From contig CAMAWC010000022.1 of assembly GCA_945861875.1 (NCBI GenBank), positions 1-46,393 on the forward strand: a stretch of DNA of 46,393 nt, read 5' to 3'. The translations under genes and the position numbers were made by a program. Source of the DNA: Bordetella parapertussis. GTDB lineage: Bacteria; Pseudomonadota; Gammaproteobacteria; Burkholderiales; SG8-39. Below, piece by piece: positions 32,152-41,555 of the stretch. The notes under the pieces were generated by a model. That model was given only the letters and a program-made list of their open reading frames with translations, was not told the DNA's origin and did not search any database. Within the stretch, counting starts at the first letter, position 1, and each line of letters starts with the position of its first letter.

Positions 32152-33402
32152 ATGAGTTTCCAGCAAGGATTGTCCGGCCTCAATGCGGCGGCCAAGAACC
32201 TCGACATTATCGGTAACAACGTGTCGAATTCAAACACCATCGGCTACAAGGGATCCTCGGCGCAGTTCGCCGACGTCTATGCCAATTCGGTGGCCGGCGG
32301 CGGCATCAGCGTGGGCATCGGCACTTCCCTGTCCAACGTGCAGCAGACCTTCGCGCAGGGCAACATCAACGTCTCGAGCAACCCGATGGATATCGCCATC
32401 AACGGTTCCGGTTTTTTCCGCATGAGCAGCAGCGGCGCCATCACCTTTGCCCGCAACGGCCAGTTCCACCTCGACAAGAGCGGCTACATGATCAATGCCG
32501 CCGGCGCGCGGCTTACCGGCTATCCCGCCGATGCGACCGGGACGATCTCCTCGGCGTCGGCCGCCGATCTCGTTCTTTCATCCGCCGACCTGTCGCCCAA
32601 GGCCACCACCACGACCTCGGCGCAGGTGAACATGGATGCGCGCGCGACCGCCCTGACCGCGACGGCGTTTGACCCGACCGATACGGCGACTTTCAACAGC
32701 GCCACCTCGATGTCCGTTTCCGACAGCCAGGGAAACGCGCACACCCTGTCCTTGTATTTCGTCAAGACTGCGGCCAATACCTGGCAGGTGATGGCGGCGC
32801 AGGACGGCACGCAGATCGGCGCCGCCAACGTCGCCTACGCCAGCGGCATCGGGCCGGTCGGTACGGTGGTGTTCCTGACCACCGGCGCCATCGACACGGC
32901 AGCCTCCACGGCACTGCCGCTCAATCTGTCGGGTGCAATTACCACCGGTGCCACCACGCCGCTCGCCTACACGCTAGACCTTACCGGCAGTACCCAGTTT
33001 GGCAGCGCCTTCGGCGTCAACCAGCTTGACCAGGACGGTTACGGCTCTGGCCGTCTTTCCGGTTTTTCAACCAGCGCGGACGGGGTGATTCTGGGACGCT
33101 ACTCCAACGGCCAGTCGCGGGCGCAGGGACAGGTGGTGCTGGCGAACTTTACCAATCCCAACGGCCTGCAGCCGCTGGGCAGCAACAACTGGGCCGAGAC
33201 GCCGACTTCGGGTGCGCCGCTGGTCGGGGCGCCCAGCACCGGCAGCCTCGGGGTGCTGCAAGCCGGTGCGCTCGAGGATTCGAACATCGACCTGACGGCC
33301 GAACTGGTGAACATGATCACCGCACAGCGCGTCTACCAGGCCAATGCGCAGTCGATCAAGACCCAGGACTCGGTGCTGCAGACGCTGGTGAACCTGCGCT
33401 AG
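32152..33402 (+). CDS. flgE: FlgE, flagellar hook protein
   Basis: FlgE builds the hook. The 416-residue product has the rod-hook N-terminus (MSFQQGLSGLNAAAKNLDII, then GNNVSNSNTIGYKGS), a beta-rich central part and the C-terminal LVNMITAQRVYQANAQSIKT helix. AAAGGAG is 7-8 bases before the ATG at 32152; an earlier ATG at 32107 gives an unrelated 15-residue extension. Note the 71-bp gap after flgD with a T-run at 32101-32106. Confidence 0.97.
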   Translation: MSFQQGLSGLNAAAKNLDIIGNNVSNSNTIGYKGSSAQFADVYANSVAGGGISVGIGTSLSNVQQTFAQGNINVSSNPMDIAINGSGFFRMSSSGAITFARNGQFHLDKSGYMINAAGARLTGYPADATGTISSASAADLVLSSADLSPKATTTTSAQVNMDARATALTATAFDPTDTATFNSATSMSVSDSQGNAHTLSLYFVKTAANTWQVMAAQDGTQIGAANVAYASGIGPVGTVVFLTTGAIDTAASTALPLNLSGAITTGATTPLAYTLDLTGSTQFGSAFGVNQLDQDGYGSGRLSGFSTSADGVILGRYSNGQSRAQGQVVLANFTNPNGLQPLGSNNWAETPTSGAPLVGAPSTGSLGVLQAGALEDSNIDLTAELVNMITAQRVYQANAQSIKTQDSVLQTLVNLR

Positions 33403-33429
33403 GCGCCGTAGCCCTCAAACGGGAAACAC

Positions 33430-34167
33430 ATGGACAAACTGATCTACACGGCAATGACCGGCGCCAAGCACGACATGCTGCGCCAGGACGTGCTCACCCA
33501 CAATCTCGCCAACGCCACCACGCCGGGGTATCGCGCACAGACCATGGCCTTTCGCGCCGTGCCGCTGCAGAATGCCGGCGATACGCGGGTGTTCGCCGTC
33601 GAATCCACGCCGGGGGCGAATTTTTCGCCGGGTCCGATCCAGTCGACCGGCAATCCGCTTGATATCGCCGTCAACGGCCCCGGATGGATTGCCGTCGAAG
33701 CGTCCGGTGGCGAAGCCTACACGCGCAACGGCGGCCTGCAGATATCGGCCGAGGGTTTGCTCCAGACCAGGGCCGGACGTTCGGTGCTCTCCGACGGCGG
33801 TCCGATCAGCGTGCCCCCCGGGCACAGCATCAACATCGAGCGTGACGGCACGGTCGCGGCGATCCCCGAAGGGGGCGCCATCAAGGCGGTGCTCTCACTC
33901 GGGCGGATCAAGCTGGTCAATCCGCCCGAAGCCGATCTAATCCGTGGCGATGACGGGTTGTTCCGCATGAAGGGCGGCGGCAGCGCCGAACTCAATCCGG
34001 ATGTGGCCATCGCCTCCGGTGCGATCGAGGGCAGCAACGTCAATCCGGTCGAGGCGATGGTCAGCATGATTGCGCTGGCGCGCCAGTTCGACCTGCACAT
34101 GAAAATGCTGCAAAACGCCGAAGCCAATGCGCGGCAGGCCTCGCAACTGCTCAACGTCAACGGCTGA
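33430..34167 (+). CDS. flgF: FlgF, distal rod protein
   Basis: FlgF is a rod subunit between proximal rod and FlgG. The 245-residue product has the rod-family motif (THNLANATTPGYRAQTMAFR, about 22-41), the NPLDIAVNGPGWIAVE segment (about 75-90) and the C-terminal GSNVNPVEAMVSMIALARQF. Normal length. Confidence 0.96.
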   Translation: MDKLIYTAMTGAKHDMLRQDVLTHNLANATTPGYRAQTMAFRAVPLQNAGDTRVFAVESTPGANFSPGPIQSTGNPLDIAVNGPGWIAVEASGGEAYTRNGGLQISAEGLLQTRAGRSVLSDGGPISVPPGHSINIERDGTVAAIPEGGAIKAVLSLGRIKLVNPPEADLIRGDDGLFRMKGGGSAELNPDVAIASGAIEGSNVNPVEAMVSMIALARQFDLHMKMLQNAEANARQASQLLNVNG

Positions 34168-34286
34168 TGATGCGACGGGGGCCGGCATTGCCAAATAAAA
34201 CCATCCGCCAGGACCGATGTGCAGCTTTGGCTGCAGCGCCATATGTGCGCCGTTCCTGCCATTGTTCACTCGTTAGGGGGTAGAGC

Positions 34287-35069
34287 ATGATTCGTTCCCT
34301 TTGGATCGCCAAAACCGGCCTAGATGCGCAGCAAACGCAGATCGATGTCATTTCCAATAATCTTGCCAACGTCAGCACCAACGGTTTCAAGCGTTCGCGT
34401 GCAGTGTTCGAAGACCTGCTCTACCAGACCATACGCACTCCCGGTGCGCAATCCTCGCAGCAATCGCTGCTGCCCACCGGCCTGCAGATCGGCACCGGCG
34501 TAAAACCGGTGGCGACCACCCGGGTGCACACACAGGGCAACCTGCAGCAGAGCGGAAACTCGCTGGACCTGGCGATCAACGGACAGGGATTCTTCCAGGT
34601 GCTGATGCCCGACGGTGCCACCGCCTATACCCGCGACGGGTCGTTCCATGTCGACAACAACGGCCAGGTCGTGACCTCCAACGGCTTTATCGTGCAACCG
34701 GCCATTACCATCCCGGCGACCGCGCTGAGCATAACCATCGGCCAAGACGGCACAGTCAGTTACACGCAGAGCGGGGTGGTCAAACCGACCCAGGTGGGAA
34801 CCCTTCAACTGGCCAATTTCATCAACCCGGCCGGCCTCGCATCGCAAGGACAGAACATGTATATCGAAACCGCGGCTTCGGGCAACGCCAATACGGCGGC
34901 GCCAGGCAGCAGCGGACTTGGACTGCTCAACCAGGGCTACGTCGAGACCTCGAATGTGAACGTGGTGGAGGAGCTGGTCAACATGATCCAGACCCAGCGC
35001 GCCTACGAGATCAATTCCAAGGCAATCCAAACCTCCGACCAGATGCTGCAGAAGTTGACGCAACTTTGA
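34287..35069 (+). CDS. flgG: FlgG, distal rod protein
   Basis: FlgG forms the distal rod. The 260-residue product has [40 protein letters not shown] and the C-terminal [20 protein letters not shown], as in other FlgG proteins. The ATG follows TTAGGGGGTAGAGC. There is a 119-bp gap after flgF with a small hairpin (GCAGC-TTTG-GCTGC); whether a promoter lies there is unknown. Confidence 0.97.
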   Translation: MIRSLWIAKTGLDAQQTQIDVISNNLANVSTNGFKRSRAVFEDLLYQTIRTPGAQSSQQSLLPTGLQIGTGVKPVATTRVHTQGNLQQSGNSLDLAINGQGFFQVLMPDGATAYTRDGSFHVDNNGQVVTSNGFIVQPAITIPATALSITIGQDGTVSYTQSGVVKPTQVGTLQLANFINPAGLASQGQNMYIETAASGNANTAAPGSSGLGLLNQGYVETSNVNVVEELVNMIQTQRAYEINSKAIQTSDQMLQKLTQL

Positions 35070-35086
35070 CGGGAAAGGGGCCTGCG

Positions 35087-35845
35087 ATGAGAGACGATGT
35101 GAACGACCCATGCCGCTACGGGCACGCCATCCAGGGCGCCTGGCACGGCCTGGTGCGCCGGCTGCGCGAGGACGCGCTGCCGCTGATGGTCTATACCGCC
35201 TCGCTGCTGTTCATGAACGGCTGCATGGAAGGCCTGGTCGGGGTGCGCGAACCGACCACGGCCGTCGCGGTGGCCGTCAAGCCGTCGCCGCCGCAGGCGG
35301 CAAACGGCGCCATTTTCCAGGTGGCCAGCTACCAGCCGCTGTTTGAAGACCGCAGGGCGCGTAATGTCGGGGACACCCTCACAGTAAGCATCAACGAAAA
35401 GATCTCCGCCTCGCGCGCCTCCGACTCGAGTACGCAGCGTACCGGCAGCGTGTCCTATGCGGTGGGTGCGCTGTCGGGGATATTCGGCGCCAAAAACCCG
35501 CTCGAGGGCTCGCTGGTGGACGCCAATTCGGAAAACAAGTTCCAGGGCAAGGGTGCCACGACAAGCGACAACGCCTTTACCGGCACCATCACCGTCACCG
35601 TGGTCGAAGTGCTGCCCAACGGCAACCTCGTCGTCAGCGGGGAAAAGCAGATCGGCATAAACCGCAACAGCGAGACGGTGCGCCTTTCCGGTGTGGTCAA
35701 TCCGGTCAATATCGTGTCCGGTAATACGGTCAGCTCGGTGCAAATCGCCGATGCGCGCCTCGATTACCGTGGCAAGGGCTATATCGATGAAGCGCAGACC
35801 ATGGGCTTTCTCGCCCGTTTCTTTCTTTCCATGCTGCCATTCTGA
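35087..35845 (+). CDS. flgH: FlgH, outer-membrane L-ring lipoprotein
   Basis: FlgH forms the L ring around the rod in the outer membrane. The 252-residue product has the conserved C-terminal core (RARNVGDTLTVSINEKISAS, then NLVVSGEKQIGINRNSETVR, SVQIADARLDYRGKGYIDEA). The N-terminus is unusual: about 30 residues with no signal character (MRDDVNDPCR...) precede the hydrophobic run LPLMVYTASLLFMNG and the candidate lipid cysteine C46. The lipobox MNGC departs from the usual L-[AST]-[GA]-C form. I chose the ATG at 35087 after GGGAAAGGGG; a TTG at 35066 is unlikely. Confidence 0.9.
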   Translation: MRDDVNDPCRYGHAIQGAWHGLVRRLREDALPLMVYTASLLFMNGCMEGLVGVREPTTAVAVAVKPSPPQAANGAIFQVASYQPLFEDRRARNVGDTLTVSINEKISASRASDSSTQRTGSVSYAVGALSGIFGAKNPLEGSLVDANSENKFQGKGATTSDNAFTGTITVTVVEVLPNGNLVVSGEKQIGINRNSETVRLSGVVNPVNIVSGNTVSSVQIADARLDYRGKGYIDEAQTMGFLARFFLSMLPF

Positions 35846-35872
35846 CGGCGTAACCGCCTTTACGGGACTGAC

Positions 35873-36991
35873 ATGAAAAACCTGCTTATTGCCGCTTTTA
35901 TCGGTGTTTTCGGCGTTCTTGGCACACTGGCGCCCTTGCCCGCGGCGGCCGAACGCATTCGCGACCTCGCCAGCATCCAGGGCGTACGCGCCAACCAGTT
36001 GATGGGCTACGGACTGGTGGTCGGACTGGATGGCTCGGGCGACCAGACCACGCAGACGCCGTTCACGGTGCAAAGCATTATCGCCATGCTGTCGCAGCTG
36101 GGTGTCAACCTGCCCCCGGGCACCAGCCTTCAGTTGAAAAATGTCGCCGCAGTCATCGTCACCGCCACGCTGCCGGCCTTCGCCCGCCCCGGGCAGATGC
36201 TCGACGTGACCGTCTCGTCCATGGGCAATGCCAAGAGCCTGCGCGGCGGCTCCTTGCTGCTGACGCCGCTCAAGGGCGCCGACGGGCAGATCTATGCCAT
36301 GGCGCAGGGCAACGTGGTGGTCAGCGGGTATGGCGCCGCGGGGGGCGGCAGTGCGGTCAAGGTCAACCACCTTTCGGCCGGTCGCGTGCCCTCCGGTGCC
36401 ACCGTCGAGCGCGCGGTTGCCTCGGTCCTTGCACAGGGAGAAAGTGTGAAGCTGGAGCTGAACAGCACGGATTTTGACACCGCGCGGCGCATCGCCGATG
36501 TCATCAACCGCACCGTCGGGCCGGGCATTGCCACCGCCCTCGATGGCCGCGTCATCGAGGTGCAGGCACCGGCAGGAACCAATGACCGGGTCGGTTTTCT
36601 GGCGCAAATAGAGAATCTTTCCATCGATGTCTCGCCAGGGGCGGCTCGGGTGATTATCAGCACACGCACCGGTTCGGTGGTGATGAACCAGTCGGTGACG
36701 ATAGAGCCGTGCGCCGTGGCGCACGGCAATCTGACAATCAGCATCCAGAGCACGCCGGCGGTGAGCCAGCCCTCGGCATTTTCCACCCGCGGCGATACCG
36801 TGGTCAGCGACAGCGTGGATATCCAGATCAAGCAGGACGGCGGCAACCTGATGATGCTCGGGCGCGGCGCCAAGCTCGCCGATGTGGTGAAGGCGCTCAA
36901 TACCCTGGGCGCCGATCCGCTGGACCTCGTGTCGATCCTGCAGTCGATGAAGGCGGCCGGCGCACTGCGCGCCGAACTGGAGGTGCTCTGA
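35873..36991 (+). CDS. flgI: FlgI, P-ring protein
   Basis: FlgI forms the periplasmic P ring. The 372-residue product has a clear signal peptide (MKNLLIAAFIGVFGVLGTLA, cut after PAAA), then ERIRDLASIQGVRANQLMGY and GLVVGLDGSGDQT, the family signature. The C-terminus ends in VKALNTLGADPLDLVSILQS followed by MKAAGALRAELEVL. It overlaps flgJ by one base (TGATG). Confidence 0.97.
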   Translation: MKNLLIAAFIGVFGVLGTLAPLPAAAERIRDLASIQGVRANQLMGYGLVVGLDGSGDQTTQTPFTVQSIIAMLSQLGVNLPPGTSLQLKNVAAVIVTATLPAFARPGQMLDVTVSSMGNAKSLRGGSLLLTPLKGADGQIYAMAQGNVVVSGYGAAGGGSAVKVNHLSAGRVPSGATVERAVASVLAQGESVKLELNSTDFDTARRIADVINRTVGPGIATALDGRVIEVQAPAGTNDRVGFLAQIENLSIDVSPGAARVIISTRTGSVVMNQSVTIEPCAVAHGNLTISIQSTPAVSQPSAFSTRGDTVVSDSVDIQIKQDGGNLMMLGRGAKLADVVKALNTLGADPLDLVSILQSMKAAGALRAELEVL

Positions 36992-37881
36992 TGGTGCAGC
37001 AGGTCAACGCGTCCTTTGCGCTTGACACCAAGGCGCTCGCTTCGTTGCAGGCCACCTCGCGCGCCGCGCCGGACAAGGCGCTCAAGCAGGCGGCGACGCA
37101 ATTCGAGGCGGTGTTCATGAACATGCTGCTAAAGAGCATGCGCGAATCCATTCCGCAGGACGGTGCGACGGACAGCGATGCCACGCGCACCTATACCGGC
37201 ATGCTTGACCAGCAATTGGCGCAAAGCCTGTCGGGCAAGGGGGTCGGCCTGGCCGATGTCATCGTCAAGCAACTGTCCCGCCAGATGGGTGTTGCCGCCG
37301 GTCCCGGCGGCGCGCCGGTGCCGGCTGCAGTCCCCGGCCCCATCCCCGGACCCGGCGCCGCGCTCGAGCGCGTGCGCTCCAGCCTGAGGGCGGCGCTTGC
37401 ACCGGATACGGCGCCGCAGGCGCAGGAGTTCGTGCGCAACATGCTGCCGCATGCGCGCGCCGCCGAGCAGGCCACCGGCATTCCGGCGCGCTTCATCCTG
37501 GCGCAGTCGGCGCTTGAATCCGCGTGGGGGCGTGCCGAGGTAAAAGGCGCCGACGGGACGGCAAGCAACAACCTGTTCGGCATCAAGGCCGGCAAGGACT
37601 GGACCGGGCGGGTGGTCGAGGCCGCCACCACCGAGTACGTCAACGGCGAGGCGCGCCGCGTGACTCAGCGCTTTCGCGCCTACGGCTCGCCGGCCGAGTC
37701 ATTTGCCGACTATGCGCGCCTGCTGACCAACAGCCCGCGCTACCGCGGCGTCCTTGCGCAGGGCCGCGACGCCAGCGGTTTTGCCAGCGCCTTGCAACAG
37801 GCGGGCTACGCCACCGATCCGCATTACGCCGAAAAAATAGCCCGCATCATCCGCACAAATCTCGGGGGAATTGCCGCGTGA
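36991..37881 (+). CDS. flgJ: FlgJ, rod-cap protein with muramidase domain
   Basis: FlgJ caps the rod and cuts peptidoglycan so the rod can pass. The 296-residue product is the two-domain form: an N-terminal rod-cap domain (TQFEAVFMNMLLKSMRESIP, about 37-56), a Pro/Ala/Gly linker (about 103-125), and a C-terminal glucosaminidase domain (GH73) with catalytic E176 in ILAQSALESAWG and a conserved NNLFGIKA segment. The ATG at 36991 overlaps the flgI stop. The next gene, flgK, starts 72 bp further on. Confidence 0.95.
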   Translation: MVQQVNASFALDTKALASLQATSRAAPDKALKQAATQFEAVFMNMLLKSMRESIPQDGATDSDATRTYTGMLDQQLAQSLSGKGVGLADVIVKQLSRQMGVAAGPGGAPVPAAVPGPIPGPGAALERVRSSLRAALAPDTAPQAQEFVRNMLPHARAAEQATGIPARFILAQSALESAWGRAEVKGADGTASNNLFGIKAGKDWTGRVVEAATTEYVNGEARRVTQRFRAYGSPAESFADYARLLTNSPRYRGVLAQGRDASGFASALQQAGYATDPHYAEKIARIIRTNLGGIAA

Positions 37882-37886
37882 ACCAT

Positions 37887-37913
37887 TCAAGCGGGCGCCT
37901 TGCATGCCGATAT
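37887..37913 (+). promoter_or_regulatory. Candidate sigma-28 promoter of flgKL
   Basis: TCAAGCGG (37887-37894, 4/8 match to TAAAGTTT), an exact 11-nt spacer, and GCCGATAT (37906-37913, 7/8 match to the -10). It lies about 40 bp upstream of flgK and 6 bp after the flgJ stop. The -35 is weak, but the spacing, location and known class III control of flgKL in other bacteria support it. Confidence 0.65.
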
Positions 37914-37953
37914 TCCCACTTAGGCGGGCGGTACGCTGCGCGGAGAAAAATCC

Positions 37954-40233
37954 ATGGCTAGCTCAATTTTCGGCATCGGTATCAGCGGCTTGAGTGCCGC
38001 GCAGGCCGGCCTGCTCACCGCCGGCCATAACATCAGCAACGTCAATACCCAGGGTTACAACCGGCAGGAGGTGGTTCAGACACCGGCCCTGCCGCAGTAC
38101 ACCGGCGGCGGTTTTTTCGGTCGCGGTGTCGATGTCAGCGAGGTACGGCGCGCCTATGACGCCCTGCTTGAGGCGCAATCCTGGCAGGCGCAGGCGACGG
38201 CCAGCCATCTTGACGGTTTTTCCAAGCAGATTAATCGCATTGACGGCGTACTGGCCAATCCGGAGGTCGGACTGTCGCCGGCGCTGACCGCGTTTTTCGG
38301 CAGCGTGCACGATGTCGCCGCCAACCCGTCGGACGCCGCCGCGCGCCAGGGAATGCTGTCCCAGGCGCAGGCACTGAGCGGGCGCTTTCATCAGCTTGAC
38401 AACCAGTTCGAGGCGCAACGCAACGACGTCAACGGCAGCATGGCGGCGATGGTCGGGCAGATCAACAGCATCAGCTCCCAGATCGCCAACCTTAACGGAC
38501 AGATCGTGCGGCTCAGTTCCTCCGGTACCGGCCAGCAGCTTCCCAATGACCTGCTCGACAAGCGCGACCAGTTGGTCACCAACCTGTCCAAATTCGTTCA
38601 GGCGCATGTGGTGAGGCAGGATAGCGGCAGTTATAACGTGTTCCTTGGCAGCGGTCAGCCGCTGGTGCTCAAGGAAGGCGCCAGCCTGCTCAAGGTGGTC
38701 GTCGGCGATGAAGATCCGCACAAGCAGCAGGTGGTGCTGCAGGGTCCGGGCGCGGCGATCAAGATGCGCGCGGCCGACCTGGCCGGCGGCCAGCTTGGCG
38801 GTCTGCTGCAATTTCGCGATGACGCGCTCGATCCGGCGCAGAACGCGCTCGGCCGCATCGCCATGGCGCTGGCGGCCAGTTTCAATGACCAGCACAAACT
38901 CGGCCAGGACCTGAGCGGGCGCATGGGTACCAACCTGTTCGCCGCCGGGACGAGCCAGGTGCTGGCCAACGGACTGAACACCGGCAGCGCCTCGTTCGGC
39001 GCGACCATCACCGACTACGCGGCGCTCACCACCAGCGACTACCGGATGAAATACGTCGGCACTTTCAGTGCCGCCACCACCAGCGTTTCAGGCGCCTTCA
39101 CCGGCATTGCCCTGGGGGCGGGCGAGACCTACGCCATGAACATCACCACCAGCCTGGGCACGGTCAATCTGTTCACCCAGACCAACGGCGTGGTCACCGC
39201 GGCCGACATCGACCAGGCGCTGAGCGCAAACACTGCGGCATTGGCGGCCATTGGCGTTGTGCAGACCGCAGGCAGCGCCGCCCTTGGCACGCTGGTGCTC
39301 TCGGACGCCGCCGGCAACGACATCACCACCACGGTTGCCAACGCCACCGGCGCGGGCGGCTTTGCCGCAGTCAATTCATCGTTCGGTAGCGGCAGCAACA
39401 GCACCGCCACCAGGGGGACGGCCGGCTCGCCGGTGCACTACGACCTCACGCGCCTCTCCGACAATACCGTGACGACACTGAACGGCATGCCGCAGACCAT
39501 AGACGGGGTGACGCTGACGCTCTCTTCAGGCACCCCGGCGGCGGGTGACAGTTTCCTGATACAGCCGACGCGTATCGGTGCCTCTGGCATGGCGGTGCTG
39601 ATCAGTGACATCAATCGTATTGCCGCCGCTGCCCCGATCAGGAGTTCCGCATCCTTGAACAACTCGCCCGGTGCGACCATATCGAGCGGGGCGGTCAACA
39701 CGCCGGGCCCGGCCAACGCCAATTTACAGAATCCGGTGACCATCACCTTCACCTCGGGCGCCGCCTTCAACGTCAGCGGCAGCGGCAGCGGCAACCCGGT
39801 CGGCGTGGCGTACACCGCCGGGGGCAACATCAGCTACAACGGCTGGACGGTGCAAATCAGCGGTTCGCCGGCGGCCGGCGACGTATTCACCATCGGACCC
39901 AACACTGGCGGGGTCGGCGACAACCGCAACGTGCTGGCGCTCGCGGCGCTGCAATCCAAGGCGATGCTGGTCGGGGGCAACGCTTCGCTGCAAAGCGCCT
40001 ATGCGCAACTGGTCAGCGAAGTGGGCAACCAGGCACAGGAGGCCAATGTCACCGGTGCGGCGCAAAACAGCCTGCTGGCCGGTGTCGAGGAGGCGCGCCA
40101 ATCGGCTTCCGCGGTCAATCTGGACGAGGAGGCGGCCAACCTGATGCGCTACCAGCAGGCCTACCAGGCTTCGGGAAAAATCATCGCCATGGCCGGCCAA
40201 TTGTTTGACACGATTCTCCAACTGGGAAGATAA
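37954..40233 (+). CDS. flgK: FlgK, hook-filament junction protein 1
   Basis: FlgK joins the hook to the filament. The 759-residue product has the N-terminal flagellar rod/hook motif (MASSIFGIGISGLSAAQAGL, then NISNVNTQGYNRQEV) and the C-terminal VNLDEEAANLMRYQQAYQAS. It is about 200 residues longer than the 553-residue Salmonella protein. The extra length lies in the centre (about 330-660), which is rich in Thr, Ala, Gly and Ser and has two PAAGDxFxIxP motifs. Extra central domains of this kind are common in this family. Confidence 0.96.
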   Translation: MASSIFGIGISGLSAAQAGLLTAGHNISNVNTQGYNRQEVVQTPALPQYTGGGFFGRGVDVSEVRRAYDALLEAQSWQAQATASHLDGFSKQINRIDGVLANPEVGLSPALTAFFGSVHDVAANPSDAAARQGMLSQAQALSGRFHQLDNQFEAQRNDVNGSMAAMVGQINSISSQIANLNGQIVRLSSSGTGQQLPNDLLDKRDQLVTNLSKFVQAHVVRQDSGSYNVFLGSGQPLVLKEGASLLKVVVGDEDPHKQQVVLQGPGAAIKMRAADLAGGQLGGLLQFRDDALDPAQNALGRIAMALAASFNDQHKLGQDLSGRMGTNLFAAGTSQVLANGLNTGSASFGATITDYAALTTSDYRMKYVGTFSAATTSVSGAFTGIALGAGETYAMNITTSLGTVNLFTQTNGVVTAADIDQALSANTAALAAIGVVQTAGSAALGTLVLSDAAGNDITTTVANATGAGGFAAVNSSFGSGSNSTATRGTAGSPVHYDLTRLSDNTVTTLNGMPQTIDGVTLTLSSGTPAAGDSFLIQPTRIGASGMAVLISDINRIAAAAPIRSSASLNNSPGATISSGAVNTPGPANANLQNPVTITFTSGAAFNVSGSGSGNPVGVAYTAGGNISYNGWTVQISGSPAAGDVFTIGPNTGGVGDNRNVLALAALQSKAMLVGGNASLQSAYAQLVSEVGNQAQEANVTGAAQNSLLAGVEEARQSASAVNLDEEAANLMRYQQAYQASGKIIAMAGQLFDTILQLGR

Positions 40234-40237
40234 AACC

Positions 40238-41449
40238 ATGATGCGCATAGGCACCAAGTTTCTTTTCGACCAGGGCATGATGGAAATGCAGCGCCAGCAG
40301 GCGTCGGTGGCAAGGACGCAGCAGCAGATTTCCAGCGGGCGCCGCGTGCTGACCCCGGCGGACGACCCGATTGCCGCCGCCGAGACGCTGCGTACCGCCC
40401 AGGCGCAGGACATGAACACGCAATACGAGCGCAACCAGACCAGCGCCAAAAACCGCCTGAGCATCACCGAGGGGACGCTGACCACCATTACCGACCTGTA
40501 CCAGCAGATCCGCACCTCGCTCATCCAGGCGGGCAACGGCAGTTACGCCGACCAGGACCGCGGCGCCGTGGCCAGTGCGCTGTTGTCGAACTATCAGGAG
40601 CTGATCGGCCTCGCCAATGCCACCGACGGCGGCGGCAACTATCTGTTTTCCGGCAACCTGGAAAAAAGCACGCCGTTCAGCGCCACCGCCGCGGGCGCCG
40701 TTTATAACGGCGACCAGGGGCAGCGCCTGTTGCAGGTAGCCGATTCGCGCCAGATTGCGGTCGGTGACAACGGCTCGGCCCTGTTCGAGCGCATCGGAAC
40801 CGGCAACGGCGTATTCGTTACCGCGGTCGCCTCCGGCAACAGCGGCAGTGCCGGCATTGACCTGGGCGTGGTCACCAACCCGGCGGCGGTGACCGGGCAC
40901 AATTACCGGATTGCGTTCAGCGTCGCCGCAGGTGTGACGACTTACGATGTCACCGACACCACCGCCGCAACCACCCTTTCGGCCGGCAATGCCTACACCG
41001 ATGGTGCGGCGATCAGTTTCGACGGCATGCGGGTTGCGGTCAGTGCGCTGCCCAATAATGGCGATGCGTTCACGCTCGGTCCGAGCACGCACCAGAGCAT
41101 ATTCGCCACGCTGGCCAATGCCATCACACTGCTCCAGACAAGTACCGCAACCCCCGGCGCGCATCCAAAGCTGAACGTCGGGCTGATGCAGTCCCTTGCC
41201 AATCTTGATAACGCGTTCGAAACCCTGCAGACCACCCATACCGAGGTCGGTACGCGCCTGGCGGAACTCGACACGCTCTCGGCCGTGAACGCCGATATGA
41301 AGGTGATCTACGGCGAGCAACAGTCGCGCCAGGGGGCGGTGGACTACGCCTCGGCAATCAGCGACCTCACCCTCGGGCAAATGGCACTTACCGCCGCACA
41401 GCAGTCGTATGCCAAGGTGACCAAGCTTACATTGTTCGATTTTATCTGA
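40238..41449 (+). CDS. flgL: FlgL, hook-filament junction protein 3
   Basis: FlgL is the second junction protein and is flagellin-like at its N-terminus. The 403-residue product has QQQISSGRRVLTPADDPIAA (about 28-47), LRTAQAQD, and a C-terminal SDLTLGQMALTAAQQSYAKV helix. Two ATGs occur in tandem (40238 and 40241), and translation may start at either. It follows flgK by 4 bp. The centre has one GDAFTLGP motif like those in FlgK. Confidence 0.96.
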   Translation: MMRIGTKFLFDQGMMEMQRQQASVARTQQQISSGRRVLTPADDPIAAAETLRTAQAQDMNTQYERNQTSAKNRLSITEGTLTTITDLYQQIRTSLIQAGNGSYADQDRGAVASALLSNYQELIGLANATDGGGNYLFSGNLEKSTPFSATAAGAVYNGDQGQRLLQVADSRQIAVGDNGSALFERIGTGNGVFVTAVASGNSGSAGIDLGVVTNPAAVTGHNYRIAFSVAAGVTTYDVTDTTAATTLSAGNAYTDGAAISFDGMRVAVSALPNNGDAFTLGPSTHQSIFATLANAITLLQTSTATPGAHPKLNVGLMQSLANLDNAFETLQTTHTEVGTRLAELDTLSAVNADMKVIYGEQQSRQGAVDYASAISDLTLGQMALTAAQQSYAKVTKLTLFDFI

Positions 41450-41472
41450 CCGGGTTGCGGCAACCGCCGGTC
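41448..41472 (+). terminator. Hairpin at the end of flgL
   Basis: The stem GACCGG-GTTGC / GCAAC-(CG)-CCGGTC (11 bp with a 2-nt bulge and a 1-nt loop as drawn) starts inside the flgL stop codon. No U-tract follows, so termination is uncertain. A second weak stem with five T's (CCGCC...GGCGG-TTTTT) lies further on, near 41535. Confidence 0.4.
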
Positions 41473-41555
41473 GCGTCCGGCCGGCTACAGGTCGAACCGG
41501 TTTCCGCCACCCACAGTCCCCGCAGGGCGGTTTTTGCGAGGATCCGTTAAATATC

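Noticed and set aside
35003-36724. Very long minus-strand open frame across flgH and flgI
   Set aside because: It is antisense to two well-supported genes; its frame is kept open by high GC content, and the sequence has no family likeness or ribosome site.
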